This document shows, in pieces, positions 1 through 6,941 of a DNA stretch of 53,685 bases. The stretch covers positions 1-53,685 of the forward strand of contig QZKP01000068.1 of assembly GCA_003605055.1 (NCBI GenBank), written 5' to 3'. The stretch is from Desulfarculus sp. (GTDB lineage Bacteria; Desulfobacterota; Desulfarculia; Desulfarculales; Desulfarculaceae). The first letter of the stretch is position 1. Each line of letters begins with the position of its first letter. The position numbers and the translations under genes were made by a program. A model generated the notes under the pieces. That model searched no databases, was not told the DNA's origin, and saw nothing but the letters and a program-made list of their open reading frames with translations.

Positions 1-121
1 AGCCAGCCGCCGGCAGACAAGGCGTCTGGCGAGCGAGCGCCGCAGGTGTAGCCAAAGCTACATCCAGGCGCGAGCGAAGCCGGCAACGCAGTATGCCGGG
101 GGCTGGCGAAGCCGGACGCCC
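1..121. repeat. Structured palindromic intergenic element
   Basis: This stretch folds into nested inverted repeats. An outer stem pairs GGCGTCTGGC (21-30) with GCCGGACGCC (111-120). Inside it lie two hairpins. The first is GCGCC (37-41) and GGTGTAGC (45-52), loop CAAA, then GCTACATCC (57-65) and GGCGC (67-71). The second is CCGGCA (80-85) with TGCCGG (94-99). A competing pairing joins 2-15 (GCCAGCCGCCGGCA) with 94-107 at one mismatch. I see no gene here. It looks like a repeated palindromic element or a structured RNA leader; no second copy is present in this window, so repeat status is inferred from structure only. Confidence 0.55.
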
Positions 122-160
122 GGCCCTCATGAAATATCTGGGCTAACCGCGGCTAGGGGA

Positions 161-170
161 AAGGAGGAGG
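161..170 (+). promoter_or_regulatory. Strong ribosome binding site of the MerB-like gene
   Basis: AAGGAGGAGG lies five bases upstream of the ATG at 176 and decides this start over an in-frame GTG at 170. Confidence 0.8.
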
Positions 171-175
171 TGGTC

Positions 176-886
176 ATGGCTGAGCCCATCGCTCTGGACA
201 AGACCTTTAATCTGATCATGCGGCGCATGGTGGACACTGGCCAGGCGCCGCACTATACGGAGCTGGCCACGGAGTTGGGCGTGGGTGTGGAACAGGGGCG
301 CCAGGCCCTGCACGAGCTGTTCAAGGCCGGGGTGCCCGGCTGGCTCTTCCCCAAGACCGACCTGATATGTTCCTTTGCACCCTTCAACAACCTGCCCACC
401 CAGTACCGCATCAGTGTGGACGGCCAGCAGAAGTGGTTCGGCCAGTGAGGCTTCGAATCGCTGGCGGTCAGCTGGCTGTTCCCTGGCAAGCTGGTGAAGA
501 TCCAGGCGCCCTGCCTGGACTGCGGCCAGCCCATCACCGTGGAGATGCGCGACGGCCGGGTGCTCAAGGCCGAGCCTGCGGACTTGGTGGGCTACGTGGC
601 CGTGCCCCTGTGGAAATGGTTCGAGGACATACCCTTCGCCTGAAGCACCATGAACCTCTTCCGGTCGGAAGAGCACGCCAAGAAGTGGCAGGGATTCGCG
701 CCGGGCAGCGAGGAGGGTCTGCTAGTCCTCAAGGACCTGGTCAAGATGTTCTCGGGACCCTACTTCCAGCGAAGGCTGGATCCGGACTGGATGACCCGCA
801 GCCGGGAATACGCCCGGGCCATGGGCGCCACCATCCAGGAGATAGGCAAGACCGGGCCTTTCTGGCGGCCCAAAAAGCCGGCCTAG
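176..886 (+). CDS. MerB-like (organomercurial lyase family) protein with two predicted selenocysteines
   Basis: One reading frame of 236 codons contains in-frame TGA at codon 91 (446-448) and codon 156 (641-643) and ends at TAG. The peptide stays MerB-like across both TGAs: a winged-helix-like N-terminus, then PTQYRISVDG, then U91-G-F-E94 with C113 about 22 residues on, then F-A-U156-S-T-x-N-L-F-R-S and a C-terminal helical part (EEHAKKW...FQRRL) that matches the end of MerB. In MerB the catalytic residues are Cys96, Asp99 and Cys159. By eye U91 falls on Cys96, E94 on Asp99, and U156 on Cys158/Cys159. Both TGAs are followed by SECIS-type hairpins. Length is close to MerB (about 212 aa). A gene caller would split this into two fragments (176-448 and 650-886). 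The alternative is a pseudogene with two nonsense mutations, which the conserved intervening sequence makes unlikely. Substrate (Hg-C bond or other) is inferred. Confidence 0.8.
460..472 (+). promoter_or_regulatory. Candidate SECIS element after first UGA
   Basis: GCTG (460-463), loop GCGGT (464-468), CAGC (469-472). The loop begins with G, 16 nt after the UGA at 446-448, at the near edge of the usual bacterial SECIS window. The stem is only four pairs, so this one is less certain than the second. Confidence 0.5.
656..673 (+). promoter_or_regulatory. SECIS element after second UGA
   Basis: CTCTTCC (656-662), loop GGTC (663-666), GGAAGAG (667-673): a perfect seven-pair stem with a GGUC loop starting 20 nt after the UGA at 641-643. 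Loop Gs of this kind and this spacing are what SelB recognises in bacterial selenoprotein mRNAs such as fdhF. Confidence 0.75.
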
Positions 887-923
887 GGACAGGGACGGCG
901 CCCGTCCCGGCCGGGAGCGGGCG

Positions 924-1619
924 CTAGTCCTTGGTCTTGAGACGGTCCAGGGCCCGGCGGCCCATGTGGTCGGAGTAAGCGTCCCAGGGGTTCTGGCGGC
1001 CGTCGTCGGCGCGGCGCTGGACCACGAAGTGGCAGCACTCGGCGCCGCGGGGGATTAGCTTATCCACCCAGGCCGTGAAATTACCCAGGCCGCGCTCCTC
1101 GATGGCCCGGATCATGCCCTCCACGAAGTAGCGCTGCACCCGGCAGTCAAAGGCGCTGTAGCGGTCCTGATGCGGGCACCAGAGGATGTCGAACTCGCAG
1201 CGCTCGGGGGAGGCGATCCAGGGCCGCTCCAGGGAGGCGTAGAGGATGGTGTTCAGCCCGGTGACGACGTAGCTGAGCAGCTCCACCTCCGTGAGGTCCT
1301 CGGGCAGCTCGGAGTTGTCCAGCATCTGGGAGCAGGCCTCGTGCCCGGCCTGGTTGATGGCCTTGCGCACCACCTCCTGGCCCTTCTCGCCAAAGGCCTC
1401 CTCCACGGCCTTCAAGGTGTTCAGCACGCCGGTGGCCTGCATGGTGCCCCAGACGAAAAGCACCGCGGGGTCGAAGTCCTGGCGGCCGGACAGGGCCCCG
1501 CGCAGGCTCTCCACCGCCTCCTTATAGGGCAGGCCCAGGCGCACCCGGCCGTAGCCCGGCTCCGGGCGCCGGCCTCGGGACCAGATCCCCTCGCCGGTGG
1601 GGTAGCTGGGTTTGGGCAT
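924..1619 (-). CDS. L-2-amino-thiazoline-4-carboxylate hydrolase-family protein
   Basis: Last gene of the minus-strand acyl-acid cluster, 13 to 19 bases after livH. The protein is about 231 aa. The start at 1619 is preferred because GGGAGG sits six bases upstream; an ATG two codons earlier abuts the same site. The C-terminal half carries a Cys/His-rich pattern (RCEFDILWCPH, then GAECCHFVVQ) seen in the ATC-hydrolase-like family, whose founding member opens 2-amino-thiazoline-4-carboxylate. Many relatives sit beside organic-acid catabolic genes and have no assigned substrate. I infer a hydrolase or ligand-binding role in the same pathway; the specific reaction is not supported. Confidence 0.5.
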   Translation of the reverse strand: MPKPSYPTGEGIWSRGRRPEPGYGRVRLGLPYKEAVESLRGALSGRQDFDPAVLFVWGTMQATGVLNTLKAVEEAFGEKGQEVVRKAINQAGHEACSQMLDNSELPEDLTEVELLSYVVTGLNTILYASLERPWIASPERCEFDILWCPHQDRYSAFDCRVQRYFVEGMIRAIEERGLGNFTAWVDKLIPRGAECCHFVVQRRADDGRQNPWDAYSDHMGRRALDRLKTKD

Positions 1620-1638
1620 CTCCATCCTCCCTGGCGGG

Positions 1639-2526
1639 CTAGACCCGCTCCACGAACTCGGTGCCCAACAGGCCCTCGGGCTTGAGCAGCAGCACGAAGA
1701 TGATGATCAAGAAGGCCAGGGTGTTCTTGAAGGCCACCGAGATCAGGCCGCCGGCCAGGGCCTCGGCCACCCCCAGGATCAGCCCGCCCACGATGGCCCC
1801 GGGCAGGCTGTTCAGGCCGCCCAAGATGGCCGCCGCGAACCCCTTGAGGAAGGGCTCCAGCATGAAGTTGGGGTCCAAAAACACCACCGCGGCCAGGAAC
1901 AGGCCGGCCAGCACCCCCAACCCGGCGGCCATGCCCCAGGACAGGGCCAGCACCCGGCGGGTGGGGATGCCCAGAGTCTGGGCCGCGGGCAGATTCTCGC
2001 TGGTGGCCCGCATGGCCAGGCCGATGGGCGTCTTCTGCACCAGCAGGTAGAACAAGACGCTGCCCGCGATGCCGAAGACCAAGGTGCCCAGGCTGAGTTG
2101 GTTTATGATCAGCCCGCCCACGTCAAATGTCTTCTGGTCCGACAAAGGAAAGGGGAAGGTCTGCGGCTCCAGGGTGCCGAACTCCAGGACCAGGGACTGG
2201 ATGACCAGGCCGAAGCCCAGGGTGAGGATGACCATGCCCAGGTGGCTGGCCTCCCGGCGCTGGGCCGGGACCAGCACCCCGAAGTAGAACAGCATGGCGA
2301 TGACCGCCCCGAAGGCGATGGCCAGTAAAAAGGCCAGCCACCAGGACATCCCCGCGCCCATCAGATAAAAGGCCACGAAGGCCCCGGCGGTGGTCACATC
2401 GCCGTGGGCGAAGTTGAGCACCCGGTTGGCCCGGTAGACCAGCACGATGCCCAGGGCCACCAGGGCGTAGAGGCTGCCCTGGGACAGCCCGGAGATCACG
2501 TACTGCATAATCTCTGTGAAGTCCAT
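1639..2526 (-). CDS. livH: Branched-chain amino acid-type ABC transporter permease LivH
   Basis: A 295-aa integral membrane permease of the LivH family with about eight hydrophobic segments. It opens with GLSQGSLYALVALGIVLVYR and has the family-typical NFAHGD motif near residue 40 and a GGLNSLPGAIVGG stretch near residue 240. It pairs with LivM (2543-3523) to form the membrane channel. The LivFGHMK genes here sit with acyl-CoA dehydrogenases and a CoA ligase, so the substrate may be an organic acid rather than leucine; that is inference from context. Confidence 0.9.
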   Translation of the reverse strand: MDFTEIMQYVISGLSQGSLYALVALGIVLVYRANRVLNFAHGDVTTAGAFVAFYLMGAGMSWWLAFLLAIAFGAVIAMLFYFGVLVPAQRREASHLGMVILTLGFGLVIQSLVLEFGTLEPQTFPFPLSDQKTFDVGGLIINQLSLGTLVFGIAGSVLFYLLVQKTPIGLAMRATSENLPAAQTLGIPTRRVLALSWGMAAGLGVLAGLFLAAVVFLDPNFMLEPFLKGFAAAILGGLNSLPGAIVGGLILGVAEALAGGLISVAFKNTLAFLIIIFVLLLKPEGLLGTEFVERV

Positions 2527-2542
2527 CTCTCTCCCGCCCTCT

Positions 2543-3523
2543 CTACCGGAACGGCCAGTTGCGGAAATACAGCCTCATCTTCAGCCAGCGGCCGGCCAGC
2601 CCCAGGGGCTCGAAGATCAAGACCAGAATGATGGCCAGGCCGTAGATCATGGGCACCAGGGCCCTGTACTCGGCCAGCACCTGGGGCGCCAGCACCACGA
2701 AGGCGGCGCCCAGGATGGAGCCCTCCACCAGGGCCAGCCCCCCCACGATCACCGCCACCAGGAAGTCTATGGTCACCAGGAAGGTGAACATGTTGGGCTC
2801 CAGGTAGCCCAGGACCAGGGCCAGCAGCCCGCCCTGCACGCCCACGTAAAATGAGCTGATGGCGAACGACAGAAGCTTGTAGCGGGTCAGGCTCACGCCC
2901 AGCACCTCGGCGGCTATGTCGTTGTCGCGCACGGCAATGAAGGCCCGGCCCATGTAGGAGGAAACGATGTTGTAGGCGAGCAAGGTGAACAGCCCGGCTA
3001 TGAGGAAGTACAGGTAGAAATAGGTCTGCTCCGCGCTGAGGATCCAGAACGGCTCCAGCTTCTCGATGGTCAGGCCCATGCGCCCGCCGGAGAGCAGCGG
3101 CGAGTTGGCGAATATCTGATACACCGCCACGCCGAAGCCCAGGGTGGCGATGGCCAGGTAGGGCCCCTTGAGGCGCAGGGAGGGGAAGCCCACCAGCAGG
3201 CCGAAGACCCCGGCCACCAGCCCCGCGCAGACTAGGGCCAGGGGCCAGGGCACCCCCATGCGCACCAGGTGCCCGAAGGTGAAGGCGCCGATGGCCAAGA
3301 AGCCGGCCTGGCCAAAGGATATCTGGCCGGTGAAGCCGATCAGCAGGTTCTGGCCCATGGTGCCGATGGTGAACATGAACACCAGAGTGGCGATGTAGAC
3401 CAGCGACTGGTCGGTGTACAGCGGCAGCAGGAACACCGCCAGCACCAGGCCCCAGACCCACACCTTGGTGAAGGGCTTGCGGATCAGCTTCAGCTCTTCC
3501 GCGTATGATTGGATCAGGTCCAT
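2543..3523 (-). CDS. livM: Branched-chain amino acid-type ABC transporter permease LivM
   Basis: A 326-aa LivM-family permease with multiple membrane segments. Motifs include GFTGQISFGQAGFLAIGAF near residue 70, RDNDIAAEVLG near residue 200 (the cytoplasmic EAA-like loop that touches the ATPase) and VEGSILGAAFVVLAPQ near residue 270. It lies 16 bases upstream of livH and 7 bases after the CoA ligase gene, so it is almost certainly in the same transcript. It would form the translocation pore together with LivH. Confidence 0.9.
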   Translation of the reverse strand: MDLIQSYAEELKLIRKPFTKVWVWGLVLAVFLLPLYTDQSLVYIATLVFMFTIGTMGQNLLIGFTGQISFGQAGFLAIGAFTFGHLVRMGVPWPLALVCAGLVAGVFGLLVGFPSLRLKGPYLAIATLGFGVAVYQIFANSPLLSGGRMGLTIEKLEPFWILSAEQTYFYLYFLIAGLFTLLAYNIVSSYMGRAFIAVRDNDIAAEVLGVSLTRYKLLSFAISSFYVGVQGGLLALVLGYLEPNMFTFLVTIDFLVAVIVGGLALVEGSILGAAFVVLAPQVLAEYRALVPMIYGLAIILVLIFEPLGLAGRWLKMRLYFRNWPFR

Positions 3524-3530
3524 GTGACCA

Positions 3531-5339
3531 CTAGCTCCCGTACATCTCCTGGATCAGGTTAACGTATCGTTTTTCCAGGGAGCGCCTCTTGACCTTCTTG
3601 GTGGGGGTCACGTCGCCATCTTCCTCGTAGAAGCGGCGGGGCAGCAGCCTGAATTTCTTTACGGTCTCCACCCGGGCCAGGGTCTTGTTCACCGCGGCCA
3701 CCTCCCGCTCGATCAGCTTGATGATCTCCGGGTTCCTGGTCAGATCCTCGAAGGTGGTGAAGGGGATGCGGTTGTCCTGGGCGTATTTGTTGACGTTGTC
3801 CTCGTCAATAAGGATCAGGGCGGTGAGGAACTTGCGGCCGTCGCCGATCACCACCGCGTCCTGGATGTAGAAGCTGAACTTGAGCTTATTCTCGATGAAG
3901 GCCGGGGTTATGTTCTTGCCGCCGCGGGTGATGATGATGTCTTTCTTGCGGTCCAATATCTTGAGATAGCCGTCTTCCAGGGCCCCTACGTCGCCGGTGT
4001 GCAGCCAGCCGCCGGCGGTGACGGTTTCTTCGGTCAGCTCGGGGTTCTTGAAGTAGCCCTTGAAGACGTTGGGGCCCCGGACCAGTATCTCGCCGTCCTC
4101 GGCGATCTCCACCTCCACTCCGGGCACCGGCTTGCCCACGTAGCCCAGGCGCGGCGCGTCCAGGGGGGTGACGGCGATGACCCCCGTGGACTCGGTCTGG
4201 CCGTAGCCCTCGCGCAGGTTCACCCCCACCGCGTTGTACCACTGGAACAGCTCCGGGCTGGCCGGGGCCGCGCCGCAGATGGCATAGCGGATGCGCTCCA
4301 TGCCGATCATGCGCTTAAGGTGGTACAGCACCCCCCAATAGGCCACCCGATAGGCCAGCCGCAGCCACCAGGGGCAGCGGCCGGCCTCGCGGGCCTTGAT
4401 ATAGGCCAGGCCCACCTTGACCGCCAGCCGGTAGCAGAGGCGTTTGAGCAGGGTGGAGTCTGACATCTTGATCTCGATGTTACTGACGAACTTCTCCCAG
4501 ATGCGGGGCACGCTGGCGAAGATGGTGGGCGAAACCTCCCGCAGGTTCTGGGGCAGGGTCTCCAGGTTCTCCACGAAGTTCACCGTGGCCCCGGTGCGCA
4601 CCGCCTGTAAAACCGAGATCAGGTTCTCGTAGATGTGGGCCAGGGGCAGATAAGAAAGCAGTTCGTCCTTATCGCTGGTGGGCAGCACGCTGACAAAGGA
4701 CTCGGTCATCTTGAGGATGTTGCTGTGGCTGATCATGGCCCCCTTGGGCCGGCCGGTGGTGCCCGAGGTGTAGATGAACATGGCCAGGTCATCAGGCTGG
4801 ATGGCCTGGGTGCGCGCGGTAAGCTCGTGGCCGTGCTCCTCCAGGTAGCGCTGGCCCTGGGCCATGAACTCGCTGAAAAAGCTCAGGCGCGGGTGGTTGA
4901 AGCCCCACAGCCCCTTGGGGTCCCAGATGATCACCTTGGCCCCCTTCAGGCCGTCGATGATCTCCAGGACCTTGTCCACCTGCTCCTCGTTCTCCACGAA
5001 CAGCACCTTGGCCTCGGAGTGGCTGACCACGTAATTGATCTCTTCGGGCGAGGAGGTGGGGTAGATGCCCACGGTGACCCCGCCGGCGGTCATGGTGCCC
5101 AGGTGGCAGGCCAGCCACTCGGGCCGGTTGTCGCCCAGCACCGTCACCCGGTCGCCGGGCTGTAGTCCTTCGGCCATAAGCCCGGCCGCCACCTGCCGGA
5201 CCATCTGGCCGTACTGCTTCCAGGTGATGCGGTTCCAGATGCCGTAGTCCTTGTGGCGCAGGGCCACCTTGTCGCCCAGCCGCTCAACCTGGCTGAAAAA
5301 CAAATCTGGGAAGCGCAAGGCGCTGACGGTGGTCACCAT
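3531..5339 (-). CDS. AMP-dependent acyl-CoA synthetase (long-chain type)
   Basis: A 602-aa member of the ANL superfamily that activates a carboxylic acid to its CoA thioester through an acyl-AMP. The P-loop-like motif YTSGTTGRPKGA is near residue 190, GYGQTES near 375, and the hinge region (TGDVGALEDGYLKILDRKKDIIITRGGKNI) near 450; a lysine-rich C-terminus follows. The length and the GGKNITP motif fit the long-chain acyl-CoA synthetase group. Its start overlaps the livF stop by seven bases, giving coupled translation between importer ATPase and ligase. The placement suggests the ligase traps the imported acid as CoA ester. Exact chain length or aromaticity of the substrate cannot be read from the sequence. 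Confidence 0.88.
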   Translation of the reverse strand: MVTTVSALRFPDLFFSQVERLGDKVALRHKDYGIWNRITWKQYGQMVRQVAAGLMAEGLQPGDRVTVLGDNRPEWLACHLGTMTAGGVTVGIYPTSSPEEINYVVSHSEAKVLFVENEEQVDKVLEIIDGLKGAKVIIWDPKGLWGFNHPRLSFFSEFMAQGQRYLEEHGHELTARTQAIQPDDLAMFIYTSGTTGRPKGAMISHSNILKMTESFVSVLPTSDKDELLSYLPLAHIYENLISVLQAVRTGATVNFVENLETLPQNLREVSPTIFASVPRIWEKFVSNIEIKMSDSTLLKRLCYRLAVKVGLAYIKAREAGRCPWWLRLAYRVAYWGVLYHLKRMIGMERIRYAICGAAPASPELFQWYNAVGVNLREGYGQTESTGVIAVTPLDAPRLGYVGKPVPGVEVEIAEDGEILVRGPNVFKGYFKNPELTEETVTAGGWLHTGDVGALEDGYLKILDRKKDIIITRGGKNITPAFIENKLKFSFYIQDAVVIGDGRKFLTALILIDEDNVNKYAQDNRIPFTTFEDLTRNPEIIKLIEREVAAVNKTLARVETVKKFRLLPRRFYEEDGDVTPTKKVKRRSLEKRYVNLIQEMYGS

Positions 5340-6157
5340 GTTCTCCTCTTTTTGTACAGGCGCCAGCCCTTGGGCGAGGCGTCCTGGCCGCCCAGGCCCA
5401 GGTATAGCTCCTGTACGTCCTGGTTCTGCTGCAACTCGGCGGCGGTGCCCTCCAGCACGATGCGGCCGGCCTCCATGATGTAGCCGTAGTCGGCGATGGA
5501 AAAGGCCAGCTTGGCGTTCTGTTCCACCAACAGAATGGTGGTGCCGGTCTGGGCGATCTTGAGCAGGGCCTCGTACACCGTGCGGGCCACCAGGGGGGCC
5601 AGCCCCAGGGAGGGTTCGTCCAGCATCAGCAGCTTGGGCCGCCGCAGGAGGGCCCGGGCGATGGCCAGCATCTGCTGCTGCCCGCCGGAGAGGGTCTCTG
5701 CCTGCTGCTCGCCGCGCTCGGCCAGGATGGGGAAGAGCCCGTAAACGAACTCCATGTCCTCCCGGACCTCCCTGCCCCGGCGGCCCCAGCAGCCGATCTC
5801 CAGGTTCTCCTTGACCGTCAGCTCCCGGAACAGGCCCCGGTCCTCGGGCACGTAGACTATGCCCCTGCCGGAGACGCGCTCCGGGGCCAGGCGGTGGATG
5901 CGCCGGCCCTCGAACTCGATGGTCCCCTTGTTGGGCTGGTCCTTGAGCAGGCCGGCGATGGTCTTGAGCAGGGTGGTCTTGCCGGCTCCGTTGGGCCCCA
6001 GCACGGCGAAAATCTCCCGCTCCCGGATGGCCAGGGTCAGGCCGCGCAGGGCGTAGATGCGGTCAAAGTAAAGTGTCTCGATGTTGGCTATCTTGAGCAG
6101 GGGCGGTTTGTCCGCCGCGGCTGCCAGTGGTTTGTTGGCTTCCAAGGCCTGCTTCAC
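5333..6157 (-). CDS. livF: ABC transporter ATP-binding protein LivF
   Basis: A 274-aa ATPase. Walker A is GPNGAGKTT near residue 55, the ABC signature is LSGGQQQM near 157, and Walker B is LLMLDEPSLGLAPL near 177. GRGIVYVPEDRGLFRELTV is characteristic of LivF. About 20 extra N-terminal residues precede the conserved LLKIANIETLY core. Its C-terminus overlaps the start of the downstream CoA ligase. It energises the LivHM permease with LivG as partner. Confidence 0.9.
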   Translation of the reverse strand: MKQALEANKPLAAAADKPPLLKIANIETLYFDRIYALRGLTLAIREREIFAVLGPNGAGKTTLLKTIAGLLKDQPNKGTIEFEGRRIHRLAPERVSGRGIVYVPEDRGLFRELTVKENLEIGCWGRRGREVREDMEFVYGLFPILAERGEQQAETLSGGQQQMLAIARALLRRPKLLMLDEPSLGLAPLVARTVYEALLKIAQTGTTILLVEQNAKLAFSIADYGYIMEAGRIVLEGTAAELQQNQDVQELYLGLGGQDASPKGWRLYKKRRTW

Positions 6158-6178
6158 CTCCCCGAGTTCCTTGCGCCT

Positions 6179-6931
6179 CTATTCGTCACCCAGGTAGGCG
6201 CGGATCACCTCGGGGTGGCGCTGCACCTCCTCGGGCGATCCCTGGGCGATCTTCACTCCGTTGTCCATGGCCACCATGCGGTCGGCCAGGGCCGAGGCGA
6301 TGCGCAGGTCGTGCTCCACCAGCAGGATGGCCGGCTTGAAGCGGCCCTTGATCTCGGTGATCAGGTAGGCCGTCTCCTGCTTCTCCTCGGCGGTGAGCCC
6401 GCTGATGGGCTCGTCAAGCATGAGCAGCTTGGGCTCCAGGGCCAAGGCCCGGCCCATCTCGGCCCGCTTCTGAATGCCGTAGGGGCAGTCGGAGATGCGA
6501 GCCGCACGCCAGGCCTGCAGCTCCAGAAAGTCAATGAGCTCCTCCACCACCGCGCGGTGCTCAAGCTCCTCAGTGCGCACGCGCAGAAAGGCATGCAGGG
6601 GGTTCTTCTTGAACTTGATGTGCCGCCCCAGCATCAGGTTGTCCAGCACGGTCATGTGCATGAACAGGCGCAGGTTCTGGAAGGTGCGGGCAATGCCCCG
6701 CTGGGCCACGGAATCGGGGGAGAGCCCCAAGAGGCTCTCCCCCTCGAACCGCACGGCCCCGCTCGTGGGCTTGTAGACCCCGGATATGCAGTTGAACAGG
6801 GTGGTCTTGCCCGACCCGTTGGGACCGATCACCGTGAGGATTTCCTCCGGCTCGACGGACAGGTCCACCCCAGCCAGGGCCTGGATGCCCCCGAAGCTGA
6901 TGTTCAGGTCTTGTATCTCCAGCAGTGCCAT
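6179..6931 (-). CDS. livG: ABC transporter ATP-binding protein LivG
   Basis: A 250-aa ATPase with Walker A GPNGSGKTT near residue 38, a TFQNLRLFMHMTVLDNLMLGRH segment typical of LivG near 87, Walker B LLMLDEPISGLTAEE near 168 and the switch histidine in LLVEHDLR near 203. The usual LSGGQ signature is replaced by ISDCPYGIQKRAEMGRAL, i.e. YGIQKR, a variation also seen in other LivG proteins (LPYGxQR). It is followed by livF after 21 bases and forms the ATPase heterodimer with it. Confidence 0.9.
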   Translation of the reverse strand: MALLEIQDLNISFGGIQALAGVDLSVEPEEILTVIGPNGSGKTTLFNCISGVYKPTSGAVRFEGESLLGLSPDSVAQRGIARTFQNLRLFMHMTVLDNLMLGRHIKFKKNPLHAFLRVRTEELEHRAVVEELIDFLELQAWRAARISDCPYGIQKRAEMGRALALEPKLLMLDEPISGLTAEEKQETAYLITEIKGRFKPAILLVEHDLRIASALADRMVAMDNGVKIAQGSPEEVQRHPEVIRAYLGDE

Positions 6932-6941
6932 GTTGCTCCAG

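Noticed and set aside
176..448. A separate 90-aa gene ending at the first TGA
   Set aside because: The MerB-like sequence continues in the same frame past the TGA with a SECIS-type hairpin, so a single recoded gene explains it better.
176..886. A decayed MerB pseudogene with two nonsense mutations
   Set aside because: Both stops are TGA, both sit at catalytic cysteine positions, both have hairpins at SECIS distance, and there is no frameshift. It remains the main alternative.
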